From NCBI GenBank assembly GCA_902766475.1, contig CACXDQ010000177.1, forward strand, positions 1 to 6,021: a DNA stretch of 6,021 nucleotides, in the 5' to 3' direction. The position numbers and the translations under genes are program-made. The first letter of the stretch is position 1. Each line of letters starts with the position of its first letter. The notes under the pieces are model-generated. The model was not told the origin of the DNA and did not search any database. It worked only from the letters and a program-made list of their open reading frames with translations. This document shows, one piece after another, positions 1 through 5,322 of the stretch. The stretch is from an uncultured Eubacteriales bacterium. GTDB taxonomy: Bacteria > Bacillota > Clostridia > Christensenellales > Borkfalkiaceae.

Positions 1-655
1 CGAGCTTGAAAAGGCGCTTTTCAAACTGTTCGGACAAGAAATATCAATTAACGGTTGCGGAAGGACGGACGCAGGGGTGAGCGCCGAGAGCTATTATTTT
101 GATTTTTCGGCGGACACGAAACTTCCGACAAACAGAATACCTTTCAAGCTGAACAGATTTTTGCCAAAAGATATTCAAGCGCAATCGGCAAAAGAAGTGG
201 ACGCAAAGTTCAATGCAAGATACAGCGCAAAAACTAAAACTTACGCTTACAGATTTTATATCTCAAAGCACATAATGCCGCTTTACAACCCGACGAGATA
301 CCGCATCGAAAAGCAGTTGGATTTTTCCGCAATGCAAAGCGCCGCAGAACTCTTTATAGGCAAACACGATTTCAACGCATTTAAAACGCCTTGTAAAGAC
401 GGTGTTTCAACGGTGAGAAATATATTTAAAATCGACATCGTTAAAAGCGGCAATACGTTTGACGTCAATTTTTGCGGCGACGGGTTTTTATATAATCAGA
501 TAAGGATAATGGCGGGAGCTGTGATTTCCGTCGGTTTAAACGAAATGAGCCTTGAAGAAATCAAAGTTCTTCTATCTTCTATGAAAAACAGAGCCGACAA
601 CAAGGCTGTTACCCTTCCGCCCAACGCTCTTGTCTTAAAGGGCGTAGAATATTAA
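1..655 (+). CDS. truA: tRNA pseudouridine synthase A (TruA), 5' end missing
   Basis: TruA isomerises uridines 38-40 in the anticodon stem of many tRNAs to pseudouridine; it is a cytosolic enzyme. The reading frame is open from base 2, so the start lies outside the window; 217 codons remain of a protein usually about 245 residues long. Seen: the catalytic motif GRTDAGV, with the nucleophile aspartate codon at 68-70; a K-T-Y-A-Y-R stretch; HDFNAF; the late motif GDGFLYNQIRIMAG; and a C-terminal PPNALVLKGVEY. Three positions differ from the best-known enzymes: Ser for His after GRTDAGV, Asn for His in GFLY(N)QIR, and Ala for Gly in the final motif. The catalytic Asp and neighbouring Arg are intact, so I expect it to be active. 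A GTG at base 77 lies inside the catalytic motif region and is not the start. A strong terminator follows, so truA ends its transcription unit. Confidence 0.95.
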   Translation, partial: ELEKALFKLFGQEISINGCGRTDAGVSAESYYFDFSADTKLPTNRIPFKLNRFLPKDIQAQSAKEVDAKFNARYSAKTKTYAYRFYISKHIMPLYNPTRYRIEKQLDFSAMQSAAELFIGKHDFNAFKTPCKDGVSTVRNIFKIDIVKSGNTFDVNFCGDGFLYNQIRIMAGAVISVGLNEMSLEEIKVLLSSMKNRADNKAVTLPPNALVLKGVEY

Positions 656-677
656 AAAGCCCTTCTATAAGTCGATT

Positions 678-715
678 AACGGCGACTCTACCATGAGTAG
701 AGTCGCCGTTTTTTT
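678..715 (+). terminator. Rho-independent terminator after truA
   Basis: A perfect 14-bp stem (arms 678-691 and 697-710, core GGCGACTCTAC paired with GTAGAGTCGCC) has a 5-nt loop CATGA and runs into seven T at 709-715. It begins 22 bases after the truA stop. There is no comparable T tract in the opposite direction, so it acts on the plus strand and insulates the degV-family gene downstream. Confidence 0.95.
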
Positions 716-769
716 GTCTACTTTGAGTGTTTTGTTCTTTCTATATAAAAAACGTCAAAGTAGGTAGAC
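716..769. promoter_or_regulatory. Imperfect inverted repeat upstream of degV
   Basis: The left arm GTCTACTTTGA (716-726) is matched by TCAAAGTA (755-762), four extra bases GGTA, then GAC (767-769). Inside, GTTTT (729-733) can pair with AAAAC (749-753). The right arm overlaps the candidate -35 hexamer of the degV promoter. It could be an operator, or a leftover second hairpin behind the truA terminator. The arms are visible in the sequence; the regulatory role is inference. Confidence 0.35.
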
Positions 770-793
770 TTTCGGGCGATAAAGTAATAAAAT
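765..793 (+). promoter_or_regulatory. Candidate sigma-A promoter of the degV-family gene
   Basis: TAGACT (765-770, 4 of 6 to TTGACA) is followed by a 17-base spacer and TAAAAT (788-793, 5 of 6 to TATAAT). This would start RNA near base 800 and leave a leader of about 36 bases containing the AGGTG ribosome site at 827-831. The surroundings are AT-rich, so a chance match is possible. Confidence 0.4.
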
Positions 794-835
794 AAGTTAT
801 AGAAAAATCAATCGGAAAAATTTATTAGGTGTTAT

Positions 836-1726
836 ATGAACGGTAATTATGTATTGAGCTGCTGTTCGACGGCAGATCTCACTCACGAACATTTTGTCAA
901 AAGAGATATCAGCTATCTCTGCTTTCACTACTTTTTAGACGGCGTTTCTTATCCCGACGATCTCGGACAGACGATACCTTTCGATAAATTTTATCAAGCC
1001 ATGGTTGACGGTGCCGAAACGAGGACTTCGCAGATAAACGTTGAAGAATACGAAAACTATTTCGAGGGCTTTTTGAAACGTGGGCTTGACGTCGTTCACG
1101 TTACTCTTTCCTCGGGGCTTTCGGGAACGTACAATTCCGCCGTTATAGCTAAAAATAACCTTGCCGAAAAATATCCGTGCAACAAGGTTTACGTTGTCGA
1201 TTCGCTCGGCGCATCGTCGGGTTACGGGCTTTTAATGGAAACTCTTGCCGATTTAAGGGACGAGGGCTACTCCGCCGAGGAGCTTGCGGCTTGGGCGACG
1301 GAACACAGACTTGAAATGCACCACTGGTTTTTCTCGACCGACCTCACTTTTTACGTCAAGGGCGGAAGAGTTTCAAAGGCTTCGGGCTGGTTTGGAACTA
1401 TCCTTAAAATATGCCCTCTCCTCAATATGGACAATAACGGCAGACTTATACCACGTTTTAAGATAAGGGGCAAGAAGAAAGTAACGGAAGTTATCGTGCA
1501 GAAAATGCAGGAATTTGCGAGAAACAGAGAGGACTATGACGGAAAGTGTTTTATAAGCTATTCGGCATGCCTTCCGGACGCAGAAAACGTAAGAGATCTC
1601 GTCGAAGAGAGATTTCCTCAACTCAAAGGCAAAGTAAAGCTCTTTTCCATCGGAACGACTATCGGCAGCCACACCGGTCCCGGAACTGTCGCTCTCTTCT
1701 TCTGGGGCGATAAGAGAGTAAATTAG
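836..1726 (+). CDS. DegV family protein (FakB-like fatty-acid-binding protein)
   Basis: DegV-family proteins bind a single fatty acid. The characterised members (FakB) present it to the FakA kinase, which makes acyl-phosphate for phospholipid synthesis. The 296-residue length fits the family. Motifs in order: an N-terminal STADL (11-15), TSQ (64-66), the fatty-acid-contacting SSGLSGTYNSA (92-102), VDS (121-123), KGGRVS (175-180) and GSHTGPGT (277-284). The residue before STADL is Cys, where many members have Asp. There is no signal peptide or membrane segment, so it is cytosolic. The start is supported by AGGTG four bases upstream of the ATG. It is a single-gene unit, with the truA terminator before it and a shared hairpin after it. 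No fakA is beside it, so the partner kinase must be elsewhere, and the ligand cannot be told from sequence. Family assignment is firm; the FakB role is inferred. Confidence 0.93.
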   Translation: MNGNYVLSCCSTADLTHEHFVKRDISYLCFHYFLDGVSYPDDLGQTIPFDKFYQAMVDGAETRTSQINVEEYENYFEGFLKRGLDVVHVTLSSGLSGTYNSAVIAKNNLAEKYPCNKVYVVDSLGASSGYGLLMETLADLRDEGYSAEELAAWATEHRLEMHHWFFSTDLTFYVKGGRVSKASGWFGTILKICPLLNMDNNGRLIPRFKIRGKKKVTEVIVQKMQEFARNREDYDGKCFISYSACLPDAENVRDLVEERFPQLKGKVKLFSIGTTIGSHTGPGTVALFFWGDKRVN

Positions 1727-1764
1727 TTTATCAACTTATACAAGGGCTTTTACGATGAATTTAA

Positions 1765-1798
1765 GGGCGGACAGCTTACGCTGTCCGCCCGAATTTTA
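1765..1798. terminator. Shared hairpin terminator between degV and the phosphatase gene
   Basis: A perfect 11-bp GC-rich stem, GGGCGGACAGC (1765-1775) with GCTGTCCGCCC (1780-1790), has a TTAC loop. On the plus strand it is followed by GAATTTTA, and on the minus strand by TTAAATTC. It lies 38 bases after the degV stop and immediately after the phosphatase stop (TAA, 1798-1796), so it can serve both convergent units. The T tracts are short on both sides, which lowers confidence in full efficiency. Confidence 0.7.
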
Positions 1799-2491
1799 TA
1801 TTCCGAAATATTTTTTGGGGTTTAAAACAAATATCTTCTCCGCATATTCCGCATCTTTTTTTGAAAGCTTTTTATATGCGTCCGCCATATAGTTGTTTCT
1901 TGTTTCGTGAACGTCGCTTCCGACGACGCTTATAAGTTTGCGCTTAATAAGCCCTTTTACGAACGCCCTCTCCCTTAAACTGCACTTGCCGACGATCGAC
2001 GACGCATTTACCTGAATTATTGTGCCTCGCCTTTTAAGAGCCTGTATAACGTCGAAATCTCTGAAATAGGTGTATCTTTCGATATGCGCAATTACGGGAA
2101 CATAACCTAAAAGCGCAACTTCATAGCAAACGTCATCGATGTCGATAACCGGTGAAACGTAGGGAAATTCAAGCAAAATACAGTTTGAATTTGCCATTTT
2201 AATGAAGTTTCCCTCCCCCACTTTCTTTATGGAAGGGGTATTGAACGCAATTTCTCTGCCGAGATAAAGGTCTGTGTTTATATCGGCTTTTTTAGCTGCG
2301 CTTTTAAAAAGCTCGAATTTTTCCCGCACCTTTTCAACGCTTGCGACGTATTTCGGCGGACGGTAATGCGGCGTACATATGACTGCCGTAACGCCCTGCT
2401 TTTCTTCTTCTTCAAGCATTTTAAGCGAAGATTCAAGCGAAGAGCTTCCGTCGTCAACAAAGGGTATAAGATGCGAATGAACGTCTATCAT
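1796..2491 (-). CDS. CpsB/CapC/YwqE-family PHP-type tyrosine-protein phosphatase
   Basis: This is a metal-dependent phosphatase of the PHP fold that removes phosphate from the tyrosine tail of the partner kinase and so resets the polysaccharide-control cycle. Seen in 231 residues: DVHSH (3-7; ligands His5 and His7), VDDG (12-15), TPHY (40-43), GREI (78-81), LLEFP (107-110), AHIERY (135-140, where AHPERY is usual), NASS (162-165) and the closing metal motif GSDVH (191-195). All expected metal-binding and catalytic positions are present. It is the last gene of the operon, five bases after the kinase stop. I see no Shine-Dalgarno site before its ATG, so translation is probably coupled to the kinase. 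The hairpin directly after its stop ends the operon. It is a little shorter than the roughly 240-255 residues I recall for relatives, with no motif lost. Family assignment is firm; the substrate is inferred from context. Confidence 0.93.
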   Translation of the reverse strand: MIDVHSHLIPFVDDGSSSLESSLKMLEEEEKQGVTAVICTPHYRPPKYVASVEKVREKFELFKSAAKKADINTDLYLGREIAFNTPSIKKVGEGNFIKMANSNCILLEFPYVSPVIDIDDVCYEVALLGYVPVIAHIERYTYFRDFDVIQALKRRGTIIQVNASSIVGKCSLRERAFVKGLIKRKLISVVGSDVHETRNNYMADAYKKLSKKDAEYAEKIFVLNPKKYFGI

Positions 2492-2496
2492 CGGAA

Positions 2497-3348
2497 TTAT
2501 TTTGCTTTCTTACCGTCGGCATTATCTTTTTTGTCGGCATTTGAAGAGTTTTCCTCATCGTCCTTTTCATGATAATAACCGTAGCCGTAACCGTAGTGTC
2601 CGTAATGACCATAATGACCGTAATGGCCGTAATGTCCGTATTTCCCGTACCTGCCGTAATAACTGTATCCCGAAGTGGTGTTTTCCGCAAACGTCATTAT
2701 TGCGCCTATTATCTTGGAATCGGTCTTGGAAAGCAACGTATATGTTTCCTTTACAGCCGACTTTCTCGTATATCCGGCAGCAACGACGAAGAGTATTCCG
2801 TCGGACAGACGAGCTATATTTATATAGTCCGAAATCAAGAGTACGGGCGGACAGTCCAAAATAACGAAGTCATACCTCTCTTTGAGTTCGGCTATCAAAG
2901 CTTTTATACGCTCCGACGTCAATACCAAAGAAGAGTTATAGATAGATTTACCCCTCGTGATGAGGTCGACGCCGTAATCGGTATGCTTTATAATGTCGTC
3001 CACGGTTACGGACTTGTCCGAAACGTAGTTGCCAATACCGTTTTGCGAAGATACCTTGAACGCCCTGTGTACCCTTGCCTTTCTGAAATCAAGATCGACC
3101 AAAACGACTTTTTTATCGTTTAACGCAAGCGAAACGCTCAGATTGCACGCAAGCGTTGTCTTGCCCTCGCCGGCTATAGACGACTCTATCTGAATTACTT
3201 TGTGGCCGCCGTCGGTGCTATAATATATGAGGTTGTCTTTAAGCCTGTTATAGCTCTCGTCGAATTCGGTATTGCCGCCCTTTTTAACGGCGATAACCTC
3301 TTCCCTCGCAATTCTCTTTTTTCTGAATAATCCCGTATTTCTCGCCAT
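2497..3348 (-). CDS. CpsD/CapB-family bacterial tyrosine kinase with expanded YGH tail
   Basis: This is the cytosolic kinase of a Gram-positive tyrosine-kinase pair. It autophosphorylates C-terminal tyrosines when activated by its membrane partner, and this controls capsule or exopolysaccharide assembly. Numbered from the ATG at 3348 (283 aa): EFDESYNRLKDNL (28-40, the oligomer-contact region), Walker A AGEGKTT (59-65; Lys63), Walker A' VLVDLDFRKARVH (82-94; Asp85, Asp87) and Walker B FVILDCPP (161-168; Asp165). Residues 228-259 form a tail with 14 tyrosines, including five GHY units, followed by a charged Asp/Glu/Lys tail. Streptococcal relatives carry about four YGX units, so this tail is expanded. 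The oligomerisation motif EX2RX2R reads E-x2-N-x2-K. I chose ATG 3348 because GGAGGAG lies 8 bases before it; the in-frame GTG at 3354 would have only 2. It starts two bases after the activator stop, in one operon with it and the phosphatase. Confidence 0.94.
   Translation of the reverse strand: MARNTGLFRKKRIAREEVIAVKKGGNTEFDESYNRLKDNLIYYSTDGGHKVIQIESSIAGEGKTTLACNLSVSLALNDKKVVLVDLDFRKARVHRAFKVSSQNGIGNYVSDKSVTVDDIIKHTDYGVDLITRGKSIYNSSLVLTSERIKALIAELKERYDFVILDCPPVLLISDYINIARLSDGILFVVAAGYTRKSAVKETYTLLSKTDSKIIGAIMTFAENTTSGYSYYGRYGKYGHYGHYGHYGHYGHYGYGYGYYHEKDDEENSSNADKKDNADGKKAK
2593..2637 (-). repeat. Five tandem 9-bp units coding Gly-His-Tyr
   Basis: Reading the minus strand, five units follow each other: GGACATTAC, GGCCATTAC, GGTCATTAT, GGTCATTAC, GGACACTAC. 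No two are identical, yet all differences are silent, so each codes Gly-His-Tyr. They lie within the wider tyrosine-rich tail (2572-2667) of the kinase, flanked by YGR and YGK units on one side and GYGYGYY on the other. Confidence 0.95.
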
Positions 3349-3350
3349 AA

Positions 3351-4115
3351 TCACTTCTCCTCCTTAACGTCGGTTATATCCTCGATCATAGCAAGCACTT
3401 CGAGGGGAATATCCCTTTCGAGATCTTCCTTAGACTTATAGGTATCGTCGAAAATTATCTTTAAAATTACGACCACGACGGATATTGCAAGACCTATAAC
3501 GAAGAAGATGAGAAGGTATCTCATTATCCTCGACGTCCAGTCGGGGCTCGAAACGGTTGGGCGGACTATCGTCTTTATCTTTCCCGCCAAGCTCGTATAT
3601 CTGTAAACGGGAACGTCGTTGCCGTTTTCGTCCTTTTCATAGCCTTCGACGTAATTTATTTCGTCCTGAATACTCTTCAGAATCTCTTTTAAAATTTCGT
3701 TGGCATTCTTATTCGTCGAAGTGAAAGTAATTCTGATTATGTAAGTTTGCGTTACTTCCGCCGCCGTTATCGTGCCGTAGGGCGATTCCGTATCTTCGGG
3801 ATGCGCATCCTCATATCTCTTATACGCCGTCGACCTTATGTCGGGATGAGTGGCGATAAGCTGCGCCGCCGTGTGCGTAAGCGAAATAGCATAGCTCGTT
3901 TCACCGCTCGTATCGCTTTTGGTGTCGACCATGACGGTAGCGGACGCAGTATATTGCGTCTTGACAAAAAATGCGCCGTAAACAGCGCCTGCAATAGTTA
4001 CCACCAAGGTTATGACCAAGATGAGCAACCAATTCTGCCTCACCGCAAGTAAGATAGATTGAAGAGATATCTGATTGCCGCTCTCCTCAACGTTGATTTC
4101 CTGTCTTTCTTCCAT
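3351..4115 (-). CDS. Wzz/CpsC-family polysaccharide co-polymerase, kinase activator
   Basis: This membrane protein sets polysaccharide chain length and, in Gram-positive bacteria, activates the partner tyrosine kinase through a cytosolic C-terminal segment. The 254 residues show a cytosolic N-terminus, a first membrane helix at about 29-51, an extracellular domain at about 52-196 containing a Wzz-like hydrophobic strand (TYIIRITFTS, 124-133) and a helical stretch (NANEILKEILKSI, 137-149), a proline-bearing segment before the membrane (VRPTVSSPDW, 184-193), a second helix at about 198-222, and the tail DDTYKSKEDLE (223-233). This tail matches the conserved segment by which CpsC-type proteins contact the kinase. 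The ATG has AGAGGA four bases upstream. It is the first gene of the operon, reading from the promoter at 4171-4199, and its stop is two bases before the kinase ATG. Family is clear; the polymer it acts on is unknown. Confidence 0.93.
   Translation of the reverse strand: MEERQEINVEESGNQISLQSILLAVRQNWLLILVITLVVTIAGAVYGAFFVKTQYTASATVMVDTKSDTSGETSYAISLTHTAAQLIATHPDIRSTAYKRYEDAHPEDTESPYGTITAAEVTQTYIIRITFTSTNKNANEILKEILKSIQDEINYVEGYEKDENGNDVPVYRYTSLAGKIKTIVRPTVSSPDWTSRIMRYLLIFFVIGLAISVVVVILKIIFDDTYKSKEDLERDIPLEVLAMIEDITDVKEEK
3357..3363 (-). promoter_or_regulatory. Ribosome binding site that fixes the kinase start
   Basis: The minus strand reads GGAGGAG at 3363-3357, a near-complete Shine-Dalgarno site inside the last codons of the activator gene. 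It is 8 bases from the ATG at 3348 but only 2 from the in-frame GTG at 3354, so the ATG is the likely start. Confidence 0.8.
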
Positions 4116-4170
4116 AATTCCTCTACAAAGTATAAAAATTTATGCTTTACGGAAAAACCGTGATAAATAT

Positions 4171-4199
4171 ATTATACTACCTAAAAACTTAATTGTAAA
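4171..4199 (-). promoter_or_regulatory. Sigma-A promoter of the tyrosine-kinase operon
   Basis: On the minus strand TTTACA (4199-4194, 5 of 6) is followed by an exact 17-base spacer and a perfect TATAAT (4176-4171). RNA would begin near 4164 and carry a leader of about 48 bases with the AGAGGA ribosome site of the first gene. Three TTGTA words on the plus strand (4193, 4206, 4217) overlap and lie upstream of the -35, where an activator could bind. Confidence 0.82.
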
Positions 4200-4234
4200 G
4201 CGAATTTGTAGCATTTTTGTAACGAATTGACTAC

Positions 4235-4309
4235 TTTCCGCTATTTAAGTTTAACTTTTGAGCTATTAAAATCGGTTTTTAATGAAAAGTAATAATTATT
4301 GAGCGGAAA
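4235..4309. promoter_or_regulatory. Nested AT-rich inverted repeat between the divergent genes
   Basis: Three pairs of arms share one centre: TTTCCGCT (4235-4242) with AGCGGAAA (4302-4309), ACTTTT (4254-4259) with AAAAGT (4285-4290), and ATTAAAA (4265-4271) with TTTTAAT (4277-4283) around a TCGGT loop. Unpaired stretches lie between the arms. It could be a cruciform or operator, or an RNA fold if transcription starts upstream of it. The pairing is seen; the function is unknown. Confidence 0.4.
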
Positions 4310-4318
4310 AAATATAAT
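4290..4318 (+). promoter_or_regulatory. Candidate ylbJ promoter, possibly sigma-E type
   Basis: TAATAAT (4290-4296), a 14-base spacer and AATATAAT (4311-4318) match the sigma-E pattern KMATATT-N14/15-CATACAHT at 6 of 7 and 6 of 8 positions. This would suit a mother-cell sporulation gene. The same site contains TATAAT (4313-4318), but with no good sigma-A -35 at 17 bases. A second option is TTGACT (4227-4232) with TTTAAC (4250-4255). The region is AT-rich, so chance matches are likely. Confidence 0.35.
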
Positions 4319-4341
4319 ATCGTGGAGTAAAGAAAAGCACT

Positions 4342-5322
4342 ATGGCGACGTATAAAAAATATATCGGAAAGACAGCCGTAACTTTATTGTCCGCCGTCGT
4401 ACTGTTCTCTGCGGCGGCGCTTGCGATAAAGCCGGACGTATTCATAAAGAGTTCTTTAAGCGGAATAAAACTGTGGGCTGTAAGCGTTTTACCGTCGCTG
4501 CTCCCTTTCTTTTTTCTCACGGCGCTGATGGGAAAACTCGGCATGATAAAATGGCTTTCGAGGCTTATGGAAAAGCCGATGAGAACGCTGATCGGTTGCG
4601 GCGGAGCGACGGCTTATGCGTTTATAATGAGCGTTATGTCCGGTTATCCCGTGGGCGCAAAGATCATTTGCGATTTAAGACAAAACGGAATTATAGACAA
4701 AGCCGAGGCGACGAGGGCGTCTGCATTTTGTTCTACGTCGGGACCGCTCTTTATAATAGGCGCAGTGGGCGTAGGCATGTTCGGAGATAAAAGCGTGGGC
4801 TACACGATATTTTTATCTCACGTCCTTGCGGCGCTTTGTACGGGTGTGATTTTCAGTTTTCCGAGAAACAATAATAATTCGCACGCTTTTTTACCCGTTA
4901 CGGAAAAGGCGGATAACGTGCTTTACGAATGCGTCTATTCTTCCGTAATATCCGTTGCGCTTGTCGGTGGCTTTATATGCGTTTTCTACTGCTTTGCCGA
5001 TATAGTTTCTTACTTCGGGCTTCTTCGCCCGTTGCAATTTGTCTTATCTCCCCTATTCGGAAGCGATATTTCAAAAGGTATTTCGGAGGGGCTTATCGAA
5101 TGTACGAGGGGGTGCCTTTCACTCTCAAAATGCGGTTTATCGACTTATAGCGTGGCTTTTTGTTCTCTCGTCATATCTTTCGGAGGGCTTTCCGCACTAT
5201 TTCAGCAGATAGCATTTTTAAAAAAAGCCGAGGTAAAGACGGGCGTCTTTATCTCGGCGAAACTCATACAGGGTTTAATTTCTTTTTTATTTTCTATACT
5301 CTTTTACAATATCTTTTTCTAA
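4342..5322 (+). CDS. ylbJ: YlbJ-like sporulation integral membrane protein (nucleoside-recognition/Gate fold)
   Basis: YlbJ of Bacillus subtilis is a membrane protein made in the mother cell and needed for proper spore cortex; its substrate is not known to me. Seen in 326 residues: about eight hydrophobic segments (near 11-29, 44-66, 88-105, 133-148, 153-173, 199-222, 270-290 and 305-325), the motif VLPSLLPFFF (49-58), the family signature SGYPVGAK (100-107), STSGPLFIIGAVG (131-143), and in the second half EGLIECTRG (249-257) and SFGGLSALFQ (279-288). These paired motifs fit the Gate fold. It is shorter than the roughly 400 residues I recall for the B. subtilis protein, but both halves keep their motifs. 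No other in-frame start lies upstream before a stop; the ribosome site is weak, with GGAG (4324-4327) 14 bases from the ATG. Its 3' end overlaps coaD by 36 bases tail to tail. The neighbourhood with coaD and rsmD supports the assignment. Confidence 0.82.
   Translation: MATYKKYIGKTAVTLLSAVVLFSAAALAIKPDVFIKSSLSGIKLWAVSVLPSLLPFFFLTALMGKLGMIKWLSRLMEKPMRTLIGCGGATAYAFIMSVMSGYPVGAKIICDLRQNGIIDKAEATRASAFCSTSGPLFIIGAVGVGMFGDKSVGYTIFLSHVLAALCTGVIFSFPRNNNNSHAFLPVTEKADNVLYECVYSSVISVALVGGFICVFYCFADIVSYFGLLRPLQFVLSPLFGSDISKGISEGLIECTRGCLSLSKCGLSTYSVAFCSLVISFGGLSALFQQIAFLKKAEVKTGVFISAKLIQGLISFLFSILFYNIFF
5220..5258 (-). terminator. Rho-independent terminator of the rsmD-coaD operon, inside ylbJ
   Basis: On the minus strand a 14-position stem (arms 5258-5245 and 5240-5227) has a GCCC loop and one A/C mismatch (5252/5233), and is followed by seven T (5226-5220). 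It lies 28 bases after the coaD stop and entirely within the antisense of ylbJ codons 293-306. On the plus strand the hairpin is preceded by A and not followed by a T tract, so it should not stop ylbJ transcription. Confidence 0.87.

Noticed and set aside
670..687. Alternative AGTCG/CGACT pairing before the truA terminator, as an attenuator
   Set aside because: Only five base pairs, against a perfect 14-bp terminator stem; it could not compete, and no leader peptide or ligand fold is present.
2593..2637. Short tandem repeats as a CRISPR or satellite array
   Set aside because: Units are 9 bp, directly adjacent without spacers, in frame and coding GHY; this is a protein repeat.
2569..3123. Plus-strand open frame of 184 codons opposite the kinase, with a valine/methionine-rich start
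   Set aside because: It is the antisense of the kinase; the V/M/T-rich start is simply the reverse of the YGH repeat. There is no ribosome site and no recognisable domain.
3352..3354. In-frame GTG as the kinase start, giving 285 residues
   Set aside because: The GGAGGAG ribosome site would be only 2 bases away; the ATG six bases downstream has the proper 8-base spacing.
4144..4165. Small ACGG/CCGT hairpin in the kinase-operon leader as a regulatory RNA
   Set aside because: Only four base pairs around an A-rich loop, with no conserved riboswitch features.
4296..4544. Minus-strand open frame reaching into the divergent region
   Set aside because: It lies antisense to the start of ylbJ, has no ribosome site, and its content is explained by the ylbJ membrane helices.
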